Source: Chryseosolibacter sp964493505 (GTDB lineage: Bacteria > Bacteroidota > Bacteroidia > Cytophagales > Cyclobacteriaceae). Taken from it: a DNA stretch of 64,000 nucleotides. Numbering within the stretch: the first letter of the stretch is position 1; each line of letters starts with the position of its first letter. Below the pieces are notes generated by a model that saw only the letters and a list, made by a program, of their open reading frames with translations, did not search any database and was not told the DNA's origin. This document shows, piece by piece, positions 8,818-16,857 of the stretch. The stretch covers positions 310,001-374,000 of the forward strand of contig CAZBNP010000001.1 of assembly GCA_964493505.1 (NCBI GenBank). The letters are read 5' to 3'. The translations under genes and the position numbers were made by a program.

Positions 8818-9723
8818 ATGCTTCTTAACTATTTTCGAGGTCAGAATTTTGGTGATGCACTTAATCCGATCATTTTCGATCGTTTACTACCGGGTTTTTT
8901 TGATGACGACCCCGACATTGAGTTTTCAGGGATCGGCTCCATAATCGGGCTGCCCATGAACGTTGCGGCTAAAAGGAGAATCATCTTCAGTAGTGGTTTT
9001 GCCTACGGTACCCTGCCACACATCGATGAGACCTTTGACATCGTTTGCGTAAGGGGACCTTTAACTGCGAAAATACTAAAAATTGATCCAAATCTTGCTA
9101 TTACCGACGGTGCGATACTGCTAAATGCACTAAAATTCCCGCAGCAGGAAAAGAAGTACAAATACTCGTTTATGCCGCACTGGGAGAGCGAGCTCAAGTA
9201 CCCCTGGGAGCGCATCTGCCAGGAGGCTGACATTCATTATGTAAGTCCGACGCTGACGCCGGAAGAAACCATCAATGAGATCTTACAGTCGGAGTTTATT
9301 ATCGCGGAGGCGATGCACGCCGCCATCGCGGCCGATACTTTGCGGGTACCCTGGCTGGCGGTTAAGGCATACCGGGGTATCAATGAGTTTAAGTGGAATG
9401 ACTGGACCTCCACCTTGAACCTCCACTACTCGCCTCAGAAGCTTCCCTCGATGTATTCGGTAAACGATTTTGTTTTGGGGATCTTCAACGAGAAAAGCTC
9501 GATTGCCATACCCGATAAACTGATTAGACTGAAAATGAAGGGGTACGAAAAGCTTCAGGATATTTTTCTGAAGCCTGGCGCGATAAAACGAATGAAGAAA
9601 CTGAAGGAGGGTACTTTTCAGCTGAGTGATCACGCTATTTTCGAACAAAAGTTCAACAGGGTGTATGAGAAGCTGTATGAGACGAGAGACAGGTATAGTT
9701 CGCTGTTAAGCAAGTCAGTCTGA
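8818..9723 (+). CDS. polysaccharide pyruvyltransferase family protein
   Basis: 301 residues. The N-terminal LNYFRGQNFGDALNPIIF is the family hallmark of the CsaB/WcaK-type fold. It is followed by SGIGSII, VCVRGPLTAKIL and, in the C-terminal half, a SEFIIAEAMHAAIAADTLRVPWLAV block, which is the conserved Ser/Glu-x2-His site region. Family members transfer pyruvate from phosphoenolpyruvate to a sugar, making an acidic ketal. Here that would add negative charge to the exported polymer. Its 3' end overlaps the convergent glycosyltransferase gene by 9 bp. It is the only plus-strand gene within this part of the locus. Confidence 0.85.
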   Translation: MLLNYFRGQNFGDALNPIIFDRLLPGFFDDDPDIEFSGIGSIIGLPMNVAAKRRIIFSSGFAYGTLPHIDETFDIVCVRGPLTAKILKIDPNLAITDGAILLNALKFPQQEKKYKYSFMPHWESELKYPWERICQEADIHYVSPTLTPEETINEILQSEFIIAEAMHAAIAADTLRVPWLAVKAYRGINEFKWNDWTSTLNLHYSPQKLPSMYSVNDFVLGIFNEKSSIAIPDKLIRLKMKGYEKLQDIFLKPGAIKRMKKLKEGTFQLSDHAIFEQKFNRVYEKLYETRDRYSSLLSKSV

Positions 9724-10911
9724 CTTCATTTCATTTTCAATAAATTTCCAAAATTGTTGTGCGCGTTCGGGCCATGTGTTCTTTTCAGCCCGCCGCACTC
9801 GTAGGGCAGCCTTCTCTTCGGTGTTGTTAAGAATGCTGGCGTGCAGCTTTTCATGGAAGCTGTCCACCGTGTCGGCCAGCTCGATGATATCGGCGAATTG
9901 CTCAATATCTTCTGAGAAGGGGGTCGACACCACGGGAATACCGGTGGCCAGGTATTCATTGATCTTTAACGGATAGATACTTCTCGTGAGCTCGTTCCGC
10001 TTATAGGGGATCATGGCGCACGAGGAATGATACAGGAAGTCGGGTAGTTCTTTGAGATGCTTTGACCCGACAAACATAACATTTGGGAAGCTCTTCAACA
10101 GAGAAAGGGTCTCTTCTGACTGCGATACCGGCCCGACAAACAGAAAAAAGATGTCGGAGCTTTTGCGAATTACCCCTGTTATCAGCTCAATGTCCATCCT
10201 CCAATCTGTGTGACCGGTATAGATCGCGATGGGCATAGTGACGCCGTTAAGTTCTGGTGGGATACGGTCGCTCTTCTTTGAGAAAATTTCGATGTCCGCT
10301 GCGTTTGGCAGGCAAAATGACTTGCTTGTCTGTGTCAGAAATTTTTGTTGCAGAGCGCTGGACGTAGTGAAAACAAGATCGTACTTCGACGATATGCCTG
10401 ACTCAAGCCAGGGGCCATGTTTGGCAAGGTAGGGTGAAAAGCCAATTTCATCGACCGAATAATATATGGATACCAACGGCGCTGTTGGCAGGAGGTGCAA
10501 CGCATCAAAAAAAGGATTGAATACGTTCACGAGAATGTATCGTTTTATGCTATGCCGTTTGAGGAGGTCCCCGATAAATCGAAAAAGTAGTTTATTGTTA
10601 TACCTCAAAAGCGACTTATGAATAGTCCCTTTAGGGAGCCAGTTGATCGATAACGTAACCGGAGGGGTTTCAACGATCAGATTTTCCTGATCCGAGTCGA
10701 CCAGGCTAAAATTTCGGGTGTACGCGGTGTGTTTACGACGGATATATTTGCCTGCCAGCTCGAAGTGCGTGACCGGATTGTTGATGAAGAATACTCTGTT
10801 TGATTTCGCCAGCTCGGCAGCCATCGAAATGGAAGTAGAGGAATATTTATTGTTTGCGCGATCAAGTGATAGCCAAATGATATCGATATCCTGAGTGTCC
10901 TGACCGGTCAT
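9715..10911 (-). CDS. glycosyltransferase, GT-B fold (family 4/1-like)
   Basis: About 398 residues from ATG 10911. A TTG at 10920, directly abutting the stop of the flippase gene, would add three residues. The N-terminal half carries DIDIIWLSLDR and a Rossmann-like pattern. The C-terminal half has IAIYTGHTDWRMD, FLFVGPVSQ, VMFVGSKHLKELPDFLYHSSCAMIPY and KINEYLATGIPVVSTPF. The last is the nucleotide-sugar-binding E-x7-E-like region of GT4 enzymes. It is the last gene of the long minus-strand run that begins at 24778. Sugar specificity is unknown. Confidence 0.85.
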   Translation of the reverse strand: MTGQDTQDIDIIWLSLDRANNKYSSTSISMAAELAKSNRVFFINNPVTHFELAGKYIRRKHTAYTRNFSLVDSDQENLIVETPPVTLSINWLPKGTIHKSLLRYNNKLLFRFIGDLLKRHSIKRYILVNVFNPFFDALHLLPTAPLVSIYYSVDEIGFSPYLAKHGPWLESGISSKYDLVFTTSSALQQKFLTQTSKSFCLPNAADIEIFSKKSDRIPPELNGVTMPIAIYTGHTDWRMDIELITGVIRKSSDIFFLFVGPVSQSEETLSLLKSFPNVMFVGSKHLKELPDFLYHSSCAMIPYKRNELTRSIYPLKINEYLATGIPVVSTPFSEDIEQFADIIELADTVDSFHEKLHASILNNTEEKAALRVRRAEKNTWPERAQQFWKFIENEMKSD

Positions 10912-10920
10912 GTGCAGCAA

Positions 10921-12270
10921 TTAGCCTTTGATTAAAGATAGAGCTTTGGTGAGCACCACTTTATAACAGTAAATTGAATATTTGAATACGTTGATCAATC
11001 GAATGTTATAATATTTCGAAATATACCATTGATTAAAGCTAAAGCTAAATATATAGGTCATAAGCATGGCATATGCTGCGCCAATGGTGCCGTAATGCGT
11101 AACAAAGAAGTAGCAGAAGACGACGTTCATGGATGCATTTCTCAGTACGAAATAGAATCCTATTCGCGCCTTTCCAATTGCAGTAAGCATTATTCCCATT
11201 TGTCGGTTAAAGGGAACAATAAGGCCGGTAAGCATGGCTACACGTAGAATACCTACTGTTTCTTCGAAATCTTTCCCCGCGATGATGTAGATAATCTGGT
11301 CGGCAAAGATTATCACTGTTATCACCGCCGGGAGGAGAAGGGCAAATAGCGCGCCGACGGACTTTTCATAGAGATCTTTGGCCACGACGTCTCCTTCCTT
11401 GGTGTATCGTGAAAGGAGCTTGGGAAAGAAGACTGACGAGAGTGACACAGTCGGGACTTCGATAATATTGGCAACGCGAATAGCGGGGTTGTAAATTGTT
11501 ACTGCGGTGGGAGATATCAAGCCTCCTAACATCCAGGTATCGATATTTCGTAATACCATTGAACTGATGTTTGTCCCAAATGTGTATTTGCCATAAATCG
11601 CAAGCCGCGAAAGCCATTCCTTGCTAATCCGAAAGCCTGATACTTTGTACTGCCTGAAGTTTATGTAGGCAACGATCACAGCCAGTATGACGGAGCATAT
11701 ATACGCAAGGCTGAGCATCAAAAGAGTAGGCTGGTAGGAAGCAAAGTTGAAAAAGAGGATAAATATGAACAGTGAAAACTGCCGGGTTGCATTTGAGAAC
11801 AGGTTTGCCTTGAAATTCATATTCGCCTGCTGTATGCCATTGAAATGGGTAAGTGGCACCTGCAAGACGATTAGGGTGACAAACACGATGAACAGGTACG
11901 TCAAGTTGCTCTCTGCCCAGAGTCCTTCGATGAAAAAGGAAGCGATAAAGGCAATGAGTATCTGAATGGATGCGAACAGGGTATTCAGCCCTAAAGACGT
12001 AGTCTGAATGGTAGCGCGTTCCTCTGGCTTGCTGTCGATAGCGTAGCGAACCAGCGGGCTGATGATAAAGCCATTCTTGACAAATTCAAAGAAGGCTATT
12101 ACGGAAATGAATAGCGTCCATACCCCGTAGTCGTACTTCGATAGTATCCTTAATAGGAAATAGAAATTGAAAAAACCAAAAACGAGGTTGCTCATTTGGC
12201 TCAGCAGAACAACAAAGCCGCTTGATAGCCAATAAGAGCTACGGAAACGAGAAATCATTTTAAGGAACAT
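10921..12270 (-). CDS. oligosaccharide flippase (Wzx/MATE-like polysaccharide transporter)
   Basis: 449 residues, almost wholly hydrophobic, with about 12 predicted membrane helices and short loops. The N-terminal sequence SSGFVVLLSQMSNLVFGFFNFYFLLRILSK... is the pattern of the polysaccharide biosynthesis (MVF/Wzx) superfamily. It is expected to move undecaprenyl-linked repeat units across the inner membrane before polymerisation. It sits between the half-length TolC-like gene (16 bp away) and the GT-B glycosyltransferase. Together with the O-antigen polymerase-like gene at 13003 and the Wzc-like gene it supports a Wzx/Wzy-type pathway. Confidence 0.85.
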   Translation of the reverse strand: MFLKMISRFRSSYWLSSGFVVLLSQMSNLVFGFFNFYFLLRILSKYDYGVWTLFISVIAFFEFVKNGFIISPLVRYAIDSKPEERATIQTTSLGLNTLFASIQILIAFIASFFIEGLWAESNLTYLFIVFVTLIVLQVPLTHFNGIQQANMNFKANLFSNATRQFSLFIFILFFNFASYQPTLLMLSLAYICSVILAVIVAYINFRQYKVSGFRISKEWLSRLAIYGKYTFGTNISSMVLRNIDTWMLGGLISPTAVTIYNPAIRVANIIEVPTVSLSSVFFPKLLSRYTKEGDVVAKDLYEKSVGALFALLLPAVITVIIFADQIIYIIAGKDFEETVGILRVAMLTGLIVPFNRQMGIMLTAIGKARIGFYFVLRNASMNVVFCYFFVTHYGTIGAAYAMLMTYIFSFSFNQWYISKYYNIRLINVFKYSIYCYKVVLTKALSLIKG

Positions 12271-12286
12271 GCCGGTTCAGTCCCGG

Positions 12287-12991
12287 CTAGAATGCTTCGT
12301 CGATGCTAACCCCGATTAGCTGTTCAAGATCATACCTGGTGATAGCAGATGCGTTTTCAGCAGTGACAAGCCTCATCCGTTGCGTGTCATATCGATCACG
12401 GATTGAATTATATTCGTTTAATGAAGCTTCTCCATTTCTGAATTTTGCTTCAACCAATTTAAATTGGGCATCCAGTTCTCCGGAATATTCGCGTTGGATA
12501 TTGAACAGCGTCAGAGCGGATTTGTATTCACTATACGCTTTCAGCACTTCGGATCTGATTTGTAATTTCAGGATATTCAGTTCCTCATGTTCATTTTCGA
12601 GCGTACCCCGGGCTATCTTAACTTCCGAGGGAATAGTTATCAGCCTTCCGATGGGGAGCGCCGCACCGACATTATAACGAGGATAAAAGTTACCCGTGGG
12701 CCTCAATTCGGAATTGTCTCTTCCTTTGATGGTGAACTCATTCAAGTTACCAGCCACATGGATCAGGTTCAACCATCCGGCTTTCGAGATTTTTAGTTCA
12801 TTTTCGGCCATTGTAATTTGGTTCTTTGCATGCTTCACGCTTGGATGATTGAGCCAGGCGAGCTGTACAAGTCGTTCTTCCAGAGAGATATCCTTCGCGC
12901 TAGAGGGTAATATGATTTTGTTGTAATCGATTACCTGGGCATACATCGGGGAGGATGCTGCAAGAAGGGCCAACATAACAATCGTTCTCAT
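12287..12991 (-). CDS. TolC-family outer membrane efflux-like protein, half length
   Basis: 234 residues with a signal peptide (cut after PMYAQ). The rest is one unit of the TolC/OEP family: LEERLVQLAWLNHPSVKHAKNQI, a long helix, a small strand segment (YNVGAALPIGRL), then LRSEVLKAYSEYKSALTLFN and ITRYDLEQLIG. Ordinary TolC proteins are about 450 residues with two such units; only one is present here, and the stop codon is followed after 16 bp by the flippase gene. It may form a higher-order oligomer, or it may be a partner protein rather than a channel. It lies in the same run as the polymerase and Wzc-like genes, where a Wza-type exporter would be expected. Confidence 0.75.
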   Translation of the reverse strand: MRTIVMLALLAASSPMYAQVIDYNKIILPSSAKDISLEERLVQLAWLNHPSVKHAKNQITMAENELKISKAGWLNLIHVAGNLNEFTIKGRDNSELRPTGNFYPRYNVGAALPIGRLITIPSEVKIARGTLENEHEELNILKLQIRSEVLKAYSEYKSALTLFNIQREYSGELDAQFKLVEAKFRNGEASLNEYNSIRDRYDTQRMRLVTAENASAITRYDLEQLIGVSIDEAF

Positions 12992-13002
12992 AGTATTTCA
13001 AA

Positions 13003-14433
13003 TTAAGTTATTTTAAATCTAAGGATTAATGCAAACATTGATGCAAGTATCAGGTTGAGTGGTTTCTGGTCTGCGACGTCCTGGTAAAAATTGGCGAACG
13101 ACAACGCGAAGAACCCCGCCACAAAAGCGGCACAGATTACTTTGTCCGTTCCTTCTAACTGATAAAACTTCCTGACGCCCACAATCATGACACCTGCATA
13201 GAGGACCAGTTGAAGGATCAGGCCGAGAAAGCCTTTGTCAATGGCTGTTCGCAGATATCCATTATCTGTATCTCCTGTTACCGTGAGTCTCTTGGCTACA
13301 CTATTCGCGGTGCCCAGCCCTGTTCCCACCGGATGGGAAAATACATACCGCTGTAACGCCTTCCGCTTGTCATCGCGAAATGACATTGACGGATCGTCTT
13401 TGTTGAAAGTGGAACGAACCCTGTGCATAGTCGGACCGTAGAACGGTCCGAACATCAGTACCAAAAACATGAAAGTTGTAACCAGCGATACAGCTAAGGT
13501 CCTGACATTATCGATAGTAAGGAAGAAATACATCGCAATGCCAAGCGGCACCATGCCATACGCTGTGCGGGTACCCGAAAAGCTCATAGCAATCCAAAAA
13601 AGCATTGTCAGCAGAATCATGCAGATCCGAAGCCAGCCGCCCTTGTGTCCGATAGCCAGGACGAAAGAAACGATCCCCCCAAAGGCCATGATCATACCAA
13701 ACGCACTCGGGTCGGAAAGGATCGACCATTTCCTTATTCTCCCCCATATATAGTACAGTTCAAATCTCCGGGGATCTGCACGCAACCACGACCATTCAAA
13801 ATCCCGCAGTCCAAAGAACTCCTGGAAAAGGCCGTATATCGCTACGATGACGAGCAACGCCAAAAGAAAGACGACATAATTGACCGCCAGCCGGGAAGTA
13901 TTGAAAATTCTATAGGTGATAACGAAAACGATAATGAGATAGATTGATTCTCTGAAGGTGGTGATTACCCGATCCATTCCCACATAAGGGTTTGGATGGA
14001 AGATCTGGAGAAAATCGTGAGCGACTGTGATAATTATGATATATCCGATGAAATTCCGAAACGCGGGGACGTCGTGGGATGTGGGAAGGTCTTGCGTGAA
14101 CCGGCTCTTCAGTAAAACCGATATAAAGACAAGCCAGACCAGTATATCAACAAAAATACCTATTGGCATAGGCAGCGTCACAAGCCGCTCTACGTAGAAT
14201 AGAAAAAAGGTGACTATGTAGAGAATGTAGAAGCCGACAATCGGCTTTGCCAACGAGAAGCCGAGAACAAAGATCGACAGGAGCGCCATAAATAAGGCGG
14301 CGCCTCCGGCCAGACCTACTTCCAAAGTAAGAACGGACAACCCTACGGAAAAACCGGCAAGAACCACAAACAGAAGGAGATCCTTGCTTGTGACGTTTAG
14401 TGACGCGAATTGACTATTACCATGTCCATTCAT
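13003..14433 (-). CDS. O-antigen ligase/polymerase family membrane protein (Wzy-like)
   Basis: 476 residues with about 12 hydrophobic segments. The large central extracytoplasmic loop contains FRESIYLIIVF and WSWLRADPRRFELYYIWGRIRKWSILSDPSAFG. A later HPVGTGLGTANSVAKRL precedes DNGYLRTAIDKGFLGLI. G-x-G-x-G...D-N-x-Y/W is the signature of the Wzy_C (O-antigen ligase) domain, which polymerises or transfers lipid-linked glycan at the outer face of the inner membrane. In a locus with Wzx and Wzc-like genes, a polymerase role is the best inference. The gene starts 15 bp after the stop of the 34-residue membrane protein. Confidence 0.8.
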   Translation of the reverse strand: MNGHGNSQFASLNVTSKDLLLFVVLAGFSVGLSVLTLEVGLAGGAALFMALLSIFVLGFSLAKPIVGFYILYIVTFFLFYVERLVTLPMPIGIFVDILVWLVFISVLLKSRFTQDLPTSHDVPAFRNFIGYIIIITVAHDFLQIFHPNPYVGMDRVITTFRESIYLIIVFVITYRIFNTSRLAVNYVVFLLALLVIVAIYGLFQEFFGLRDFEWSWLRADPRRFELYYIWGRIRKWSILSDPSAFGMIMAFGGIVSFVLAIGHKGGWLRICMILLTMLFWIAMSFSGTRTAYGMVPLGIAMYFFLTIDNVRTLAVSLVTTFMFLVLMFGPFYGPTMHRVRSTFNKDDPSMSFRDDKRKALQRYVFSHPVGTGLGTANSVAKRLTVTGDTDNGYLRTAIDKGFLGLILQLVLYAGVMIVGVRKFYQLEGTDKVICAAFVAGFFALSFANFYQDVADQKPLNLILASMFALILRFKIT

Positions 14434-14448
14434 ATCAGAAGCTCGATA

Positions 14449-14553
14449 TTACAAAAGCACGGTTTTGAGGAACAAAAAGAAATAGACAAATACTATGAAT
14501 ATTACTACAGCTACCTGAAGCAGGCCTGGCGCTTTGGTTTTCCCCTTATTCAT
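14449..14553 (-). CDS. 34-residue single-pass membrane protein
   Basis: This short open frame lies exactly in the spacer between the Wzc-like gene and the O-antigen polymerase gene. ATG is at 14553, 14 bp past the Wzc-like stop, and TAA is at 14449-14451, 15 bp before the polymerase ATG. The peptide starts MNKGKTKAPG, then has a run of about 19 hydrophobic residues (LLQVAVVIFIVFVYFFLFL), then KTVLL. The basic N-terminus and single helix predict an inner-membrane miniprotein with its N-terminus inside. Even spacing to both neighbours supports a real gene. No family is recognised; a regulator or scaffold of the Wzc/Wzy machinery is a guess. Confidence 0.55.
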   Translation of the reverse strand: MNKGKTKAPGLLQVAVVIFIVFVYFFLFLKTVLL

Positions 14554-14567
14554 AGAATCCTGGGCCA

Positions 14568-16799
14568 TCAAACTTTAAGTTCTCTTAATTCAATGCCATT
14601 TAGGATAGAGCCCATTAGTTTTCCATTCAGGCTCTTCAGATACTTCAGCGACTCGTAATCCAGTCTGCGCATGGTGGACGCGGAGTTAAAGACGGGGATC
14701 ACCTTATCGACATACGCGATGAGCTCCTTTGTGTCGCTATAGTTATTGAGTGCGGCGCCCTCGAGGAATATGTAGTCGTACCGGTCTTTTAACGTGAGCA
14801 TCATTTTTCCGAAATCCCTTCCGGCAAAGATCTCGGATGGCGATTGATCACCGCCGGAGTTTCCAATGACATTTATTCCCTTGTGACTCGTAGGGAAGAT
14901 GATGCTTGCCACAAAATCTTCTTCGGGAATTTCTTCCGGTTCGGGACCTTTACCAATCAGACCTTTTATGTAGAATCCGGATTCCAGCTTTTTATGTTCG
15001 GTGCCAACAGCTAAAAGCTCTTGCGTTAAGGAGTTGTGCCTGAAGTTGGTATCGATTATCAGTACGCGCTTTTTTACCAGACTCAATGAGTATGCCAGGC
15101 AAAGTATGATAAATGACTTTCCCTCGGCCTCTTTCATACTGGTCACCAGAAACGTTTTAGCACCTGTTGATTCAAGAACAAATCGGAGGTTCCGAAGAAA
15201 GTGCTTGAAGGTATCGAGCTCCCGGCCTTTCATCTGAGCTTTAAACAGAAACTCCAGGTTAAGCCGCTTTGAATTGATATGATTCAGCGTGCCCGCCAGA
15301 TCTAACGCCACCAGCTTTCTAAACTGATCGGGGTTTTTGAGGCGCAGGTCCAGCAACTCTATTGCGACTATCGTCGCAATACAAAGGACGAAGCTCGCAA
15401 ATCCGGCGAAGCCAATAAAGATCAGTCGCTTCGAACGTTCCGGGTAGCCATTTGGCTGTCCGGCTACAACAAGTCTTAACGGACTTGCAGCAACGAGCGA
15501 TTTGTTCCGTTCGGTATTAAACCGATCCAACGCCTCTTTGTACTCTTTCGCGGCATTCTCTACCTCGGCTGTGAGGAAGGAGACAGTAACTTCCTTATTG
15601 GCGATGCCCGATACACTATTGTTTAGGGTGGCTAATGCGCTGTTGATGGAAGCCAGGTTTGCGTTCGCTATCTCGAGTTCAAGCTCAAATTGATTTTTTT
15701 GGTCCATCAGGGCAAGCTGTTGATTCGCCTGTGGTTGACCTACCAGCTGTTCTACACTTGCAAGCTTGTCCATCTCAACCTGATATTCATATCGAAGTTC
15801 AGATAACGTCTTCTTCAGACTTTCATCTTTGGAGCCACCGTCAACATAGATCTTATTCAACTCGTCAATTTTCGACCGCAGCTGCAGGAGCTTATCATTT
15901 GAACTAGTGGTCGTGAGAACGTTCCCCAGCTCCCGCAGCCTTTTATCAGTATTGCTTATGGAGAGCCTGAGCCCCTGAATTTTGGCGACAGCCTCATTTC
16001 TCCTGAGCTCGTATTCAGCTATCTGCGCTATCCTGGAAGTGGTCTCAAGAGAATAGTTGACAACATTATTCGACGTTTTGTAACTGTTCAGAAGCGCGGT
16101 CTTCTCATCCAGGATCTTCTTTTTGTCATTTGTCAGGTTCTCGAAGAATGTTACAGACTGCCCAGACCGTGATTGCTTGATTTTGTTGTCGTACCGGATA
16201 CACTCCTCGCTGAGGATGTTAACGACAAAGGCAGATAAGCGCGGGTCTTCGGATATATACTGAATTTTGAGATAGTCTGTGTCTTTTATCCTCGCTACCT
16301 GGAGTTCTTCTACCAATTGCCAGCTGCTATACTCAAACAGACTGATGAAGTTCATAACTTTTCTCTCGTCCGGATCGAAGGAGGATAGCAACTCCATATT
16401 TTCGAGTTTGGCCCGGCAAATTTTCATTATGAGATCAATATCCTCCAGACTGTAAGCAGCCAGCTGTTCGCTGGTTAACCTTCGAAAGGGTTTTCCACTT
16501 TCATAATCATGTAAAACCAGGCGGTAGGATACCAGCGTCAGAATTATCTCCGACGTCATGGTCTCGATAAGGTTGTTGAATTTTATGCTGATGTCCCGAT
16601 AACTGCTTGGGTCGTTGGTAATGAGGATCTGTTCGTTTGTTGTAAAGCCTGTCGACAATTGCGCCGTCGATTTGTAGCGATCCGGCATTTCCCAGGTTAA
16701 CGCCAGCGTTACCAGCATAGCGATAACCGGTACGCTGATAATCAGCCACATCTTTCGCCATAATACACGAAAAAGCACTACTAAATTTGAAAAATCCAT
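14568..16799 (-). CDS. Wzc-like polysaccharide chain-length / co-polymerase protein with degenerate ATPase domain
   Basis: 743 residues from ATG 16799 (MDFSNLVVLF). An upstream in-frame start at 16844 would add 15 unlikely residues. Order of parts: a Wzz domain with TM helix 1 near residues 15-35, a long coiled-coil periplasmic region (about 200-430), TM helix 2 near 460-485, then a cytoplasmic BY-kinase-like domain. Walker A is TSMKEAEGKS (GKS kept, first Gly absent), Walker A' is LIIDTNFRH, and the usual Walker B Asp is replaced in YIFLEGAAL. The C-terminus lacks the usual Tyr cluster. Role: control of polymer length and export, with doubtful kinase activity. Confidence 0.85.
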   Translation of the reverse strand: MDFSNLVVLFRVLWRKMWLIISVPVIAMLVTLALTWEMPDRYKSTAQLSTGFTTNEQILITNDPSSYRDISIKFNNLIETMTSEIILTLVSYRLVLHDYESGKPFRRLTSEQLAAYSLEDIDLIMKICRAKLENMELLSSFDPDERKVMNFISLFEYSSWQLVEELQVARIKDTDYLKIQYISEDPRLSAFVVNILSEECIRYDNKIKQSRSGQSVTFFENLTNDKKKILDEKTALLNSYKTSNNVVNYSLETTSRIAQIAEYELRRNEAVAKIQGLRLSISNTDKRLRELGNVLTTTSSNDKLLQLRSKIDELNKIYVDGGSKDESLKKTLSELRYEYQVEMDKLASVEQLVGQPQANQQLALMDQKNQFELELEIANANLASINSALATLNNSVSGIANKEVTVSFLTAEVENAAKEYKEALDRFNTERNKSLVAASPLRLVVAGQPNGYPERSKRLIFIGFAGFASFVLCIATIVAIELLDLRLKNPDQFRKLVALDLAGTLNHINSKRLNLEFLFKAQMKGRELDTFKHFLRNLRFVLESTGAKTFLVTSMKEAEGKSFIILCLAYSLSLVKKRVLIIDTNFRHNSLTQELLAVGTEHKKLESGFYIKGLIGKGPEPEEIPEEDFVASIIFPTSHKGINVIGNSGGDQSPSEIFAGRDFGKMMLTLKDRYDYIFLEGAALNNYSDTKELIAYVDKVIPVFNSASTMRRLDYESLKYLKSLNGKLMGSILNGIELRELKV

Positions 16800-16857
16800 A
16801 ATGCAAAAGTAACGAAAATAGCAACAGTTAAGTGACCGCACCACCCAAAAATGGGAT

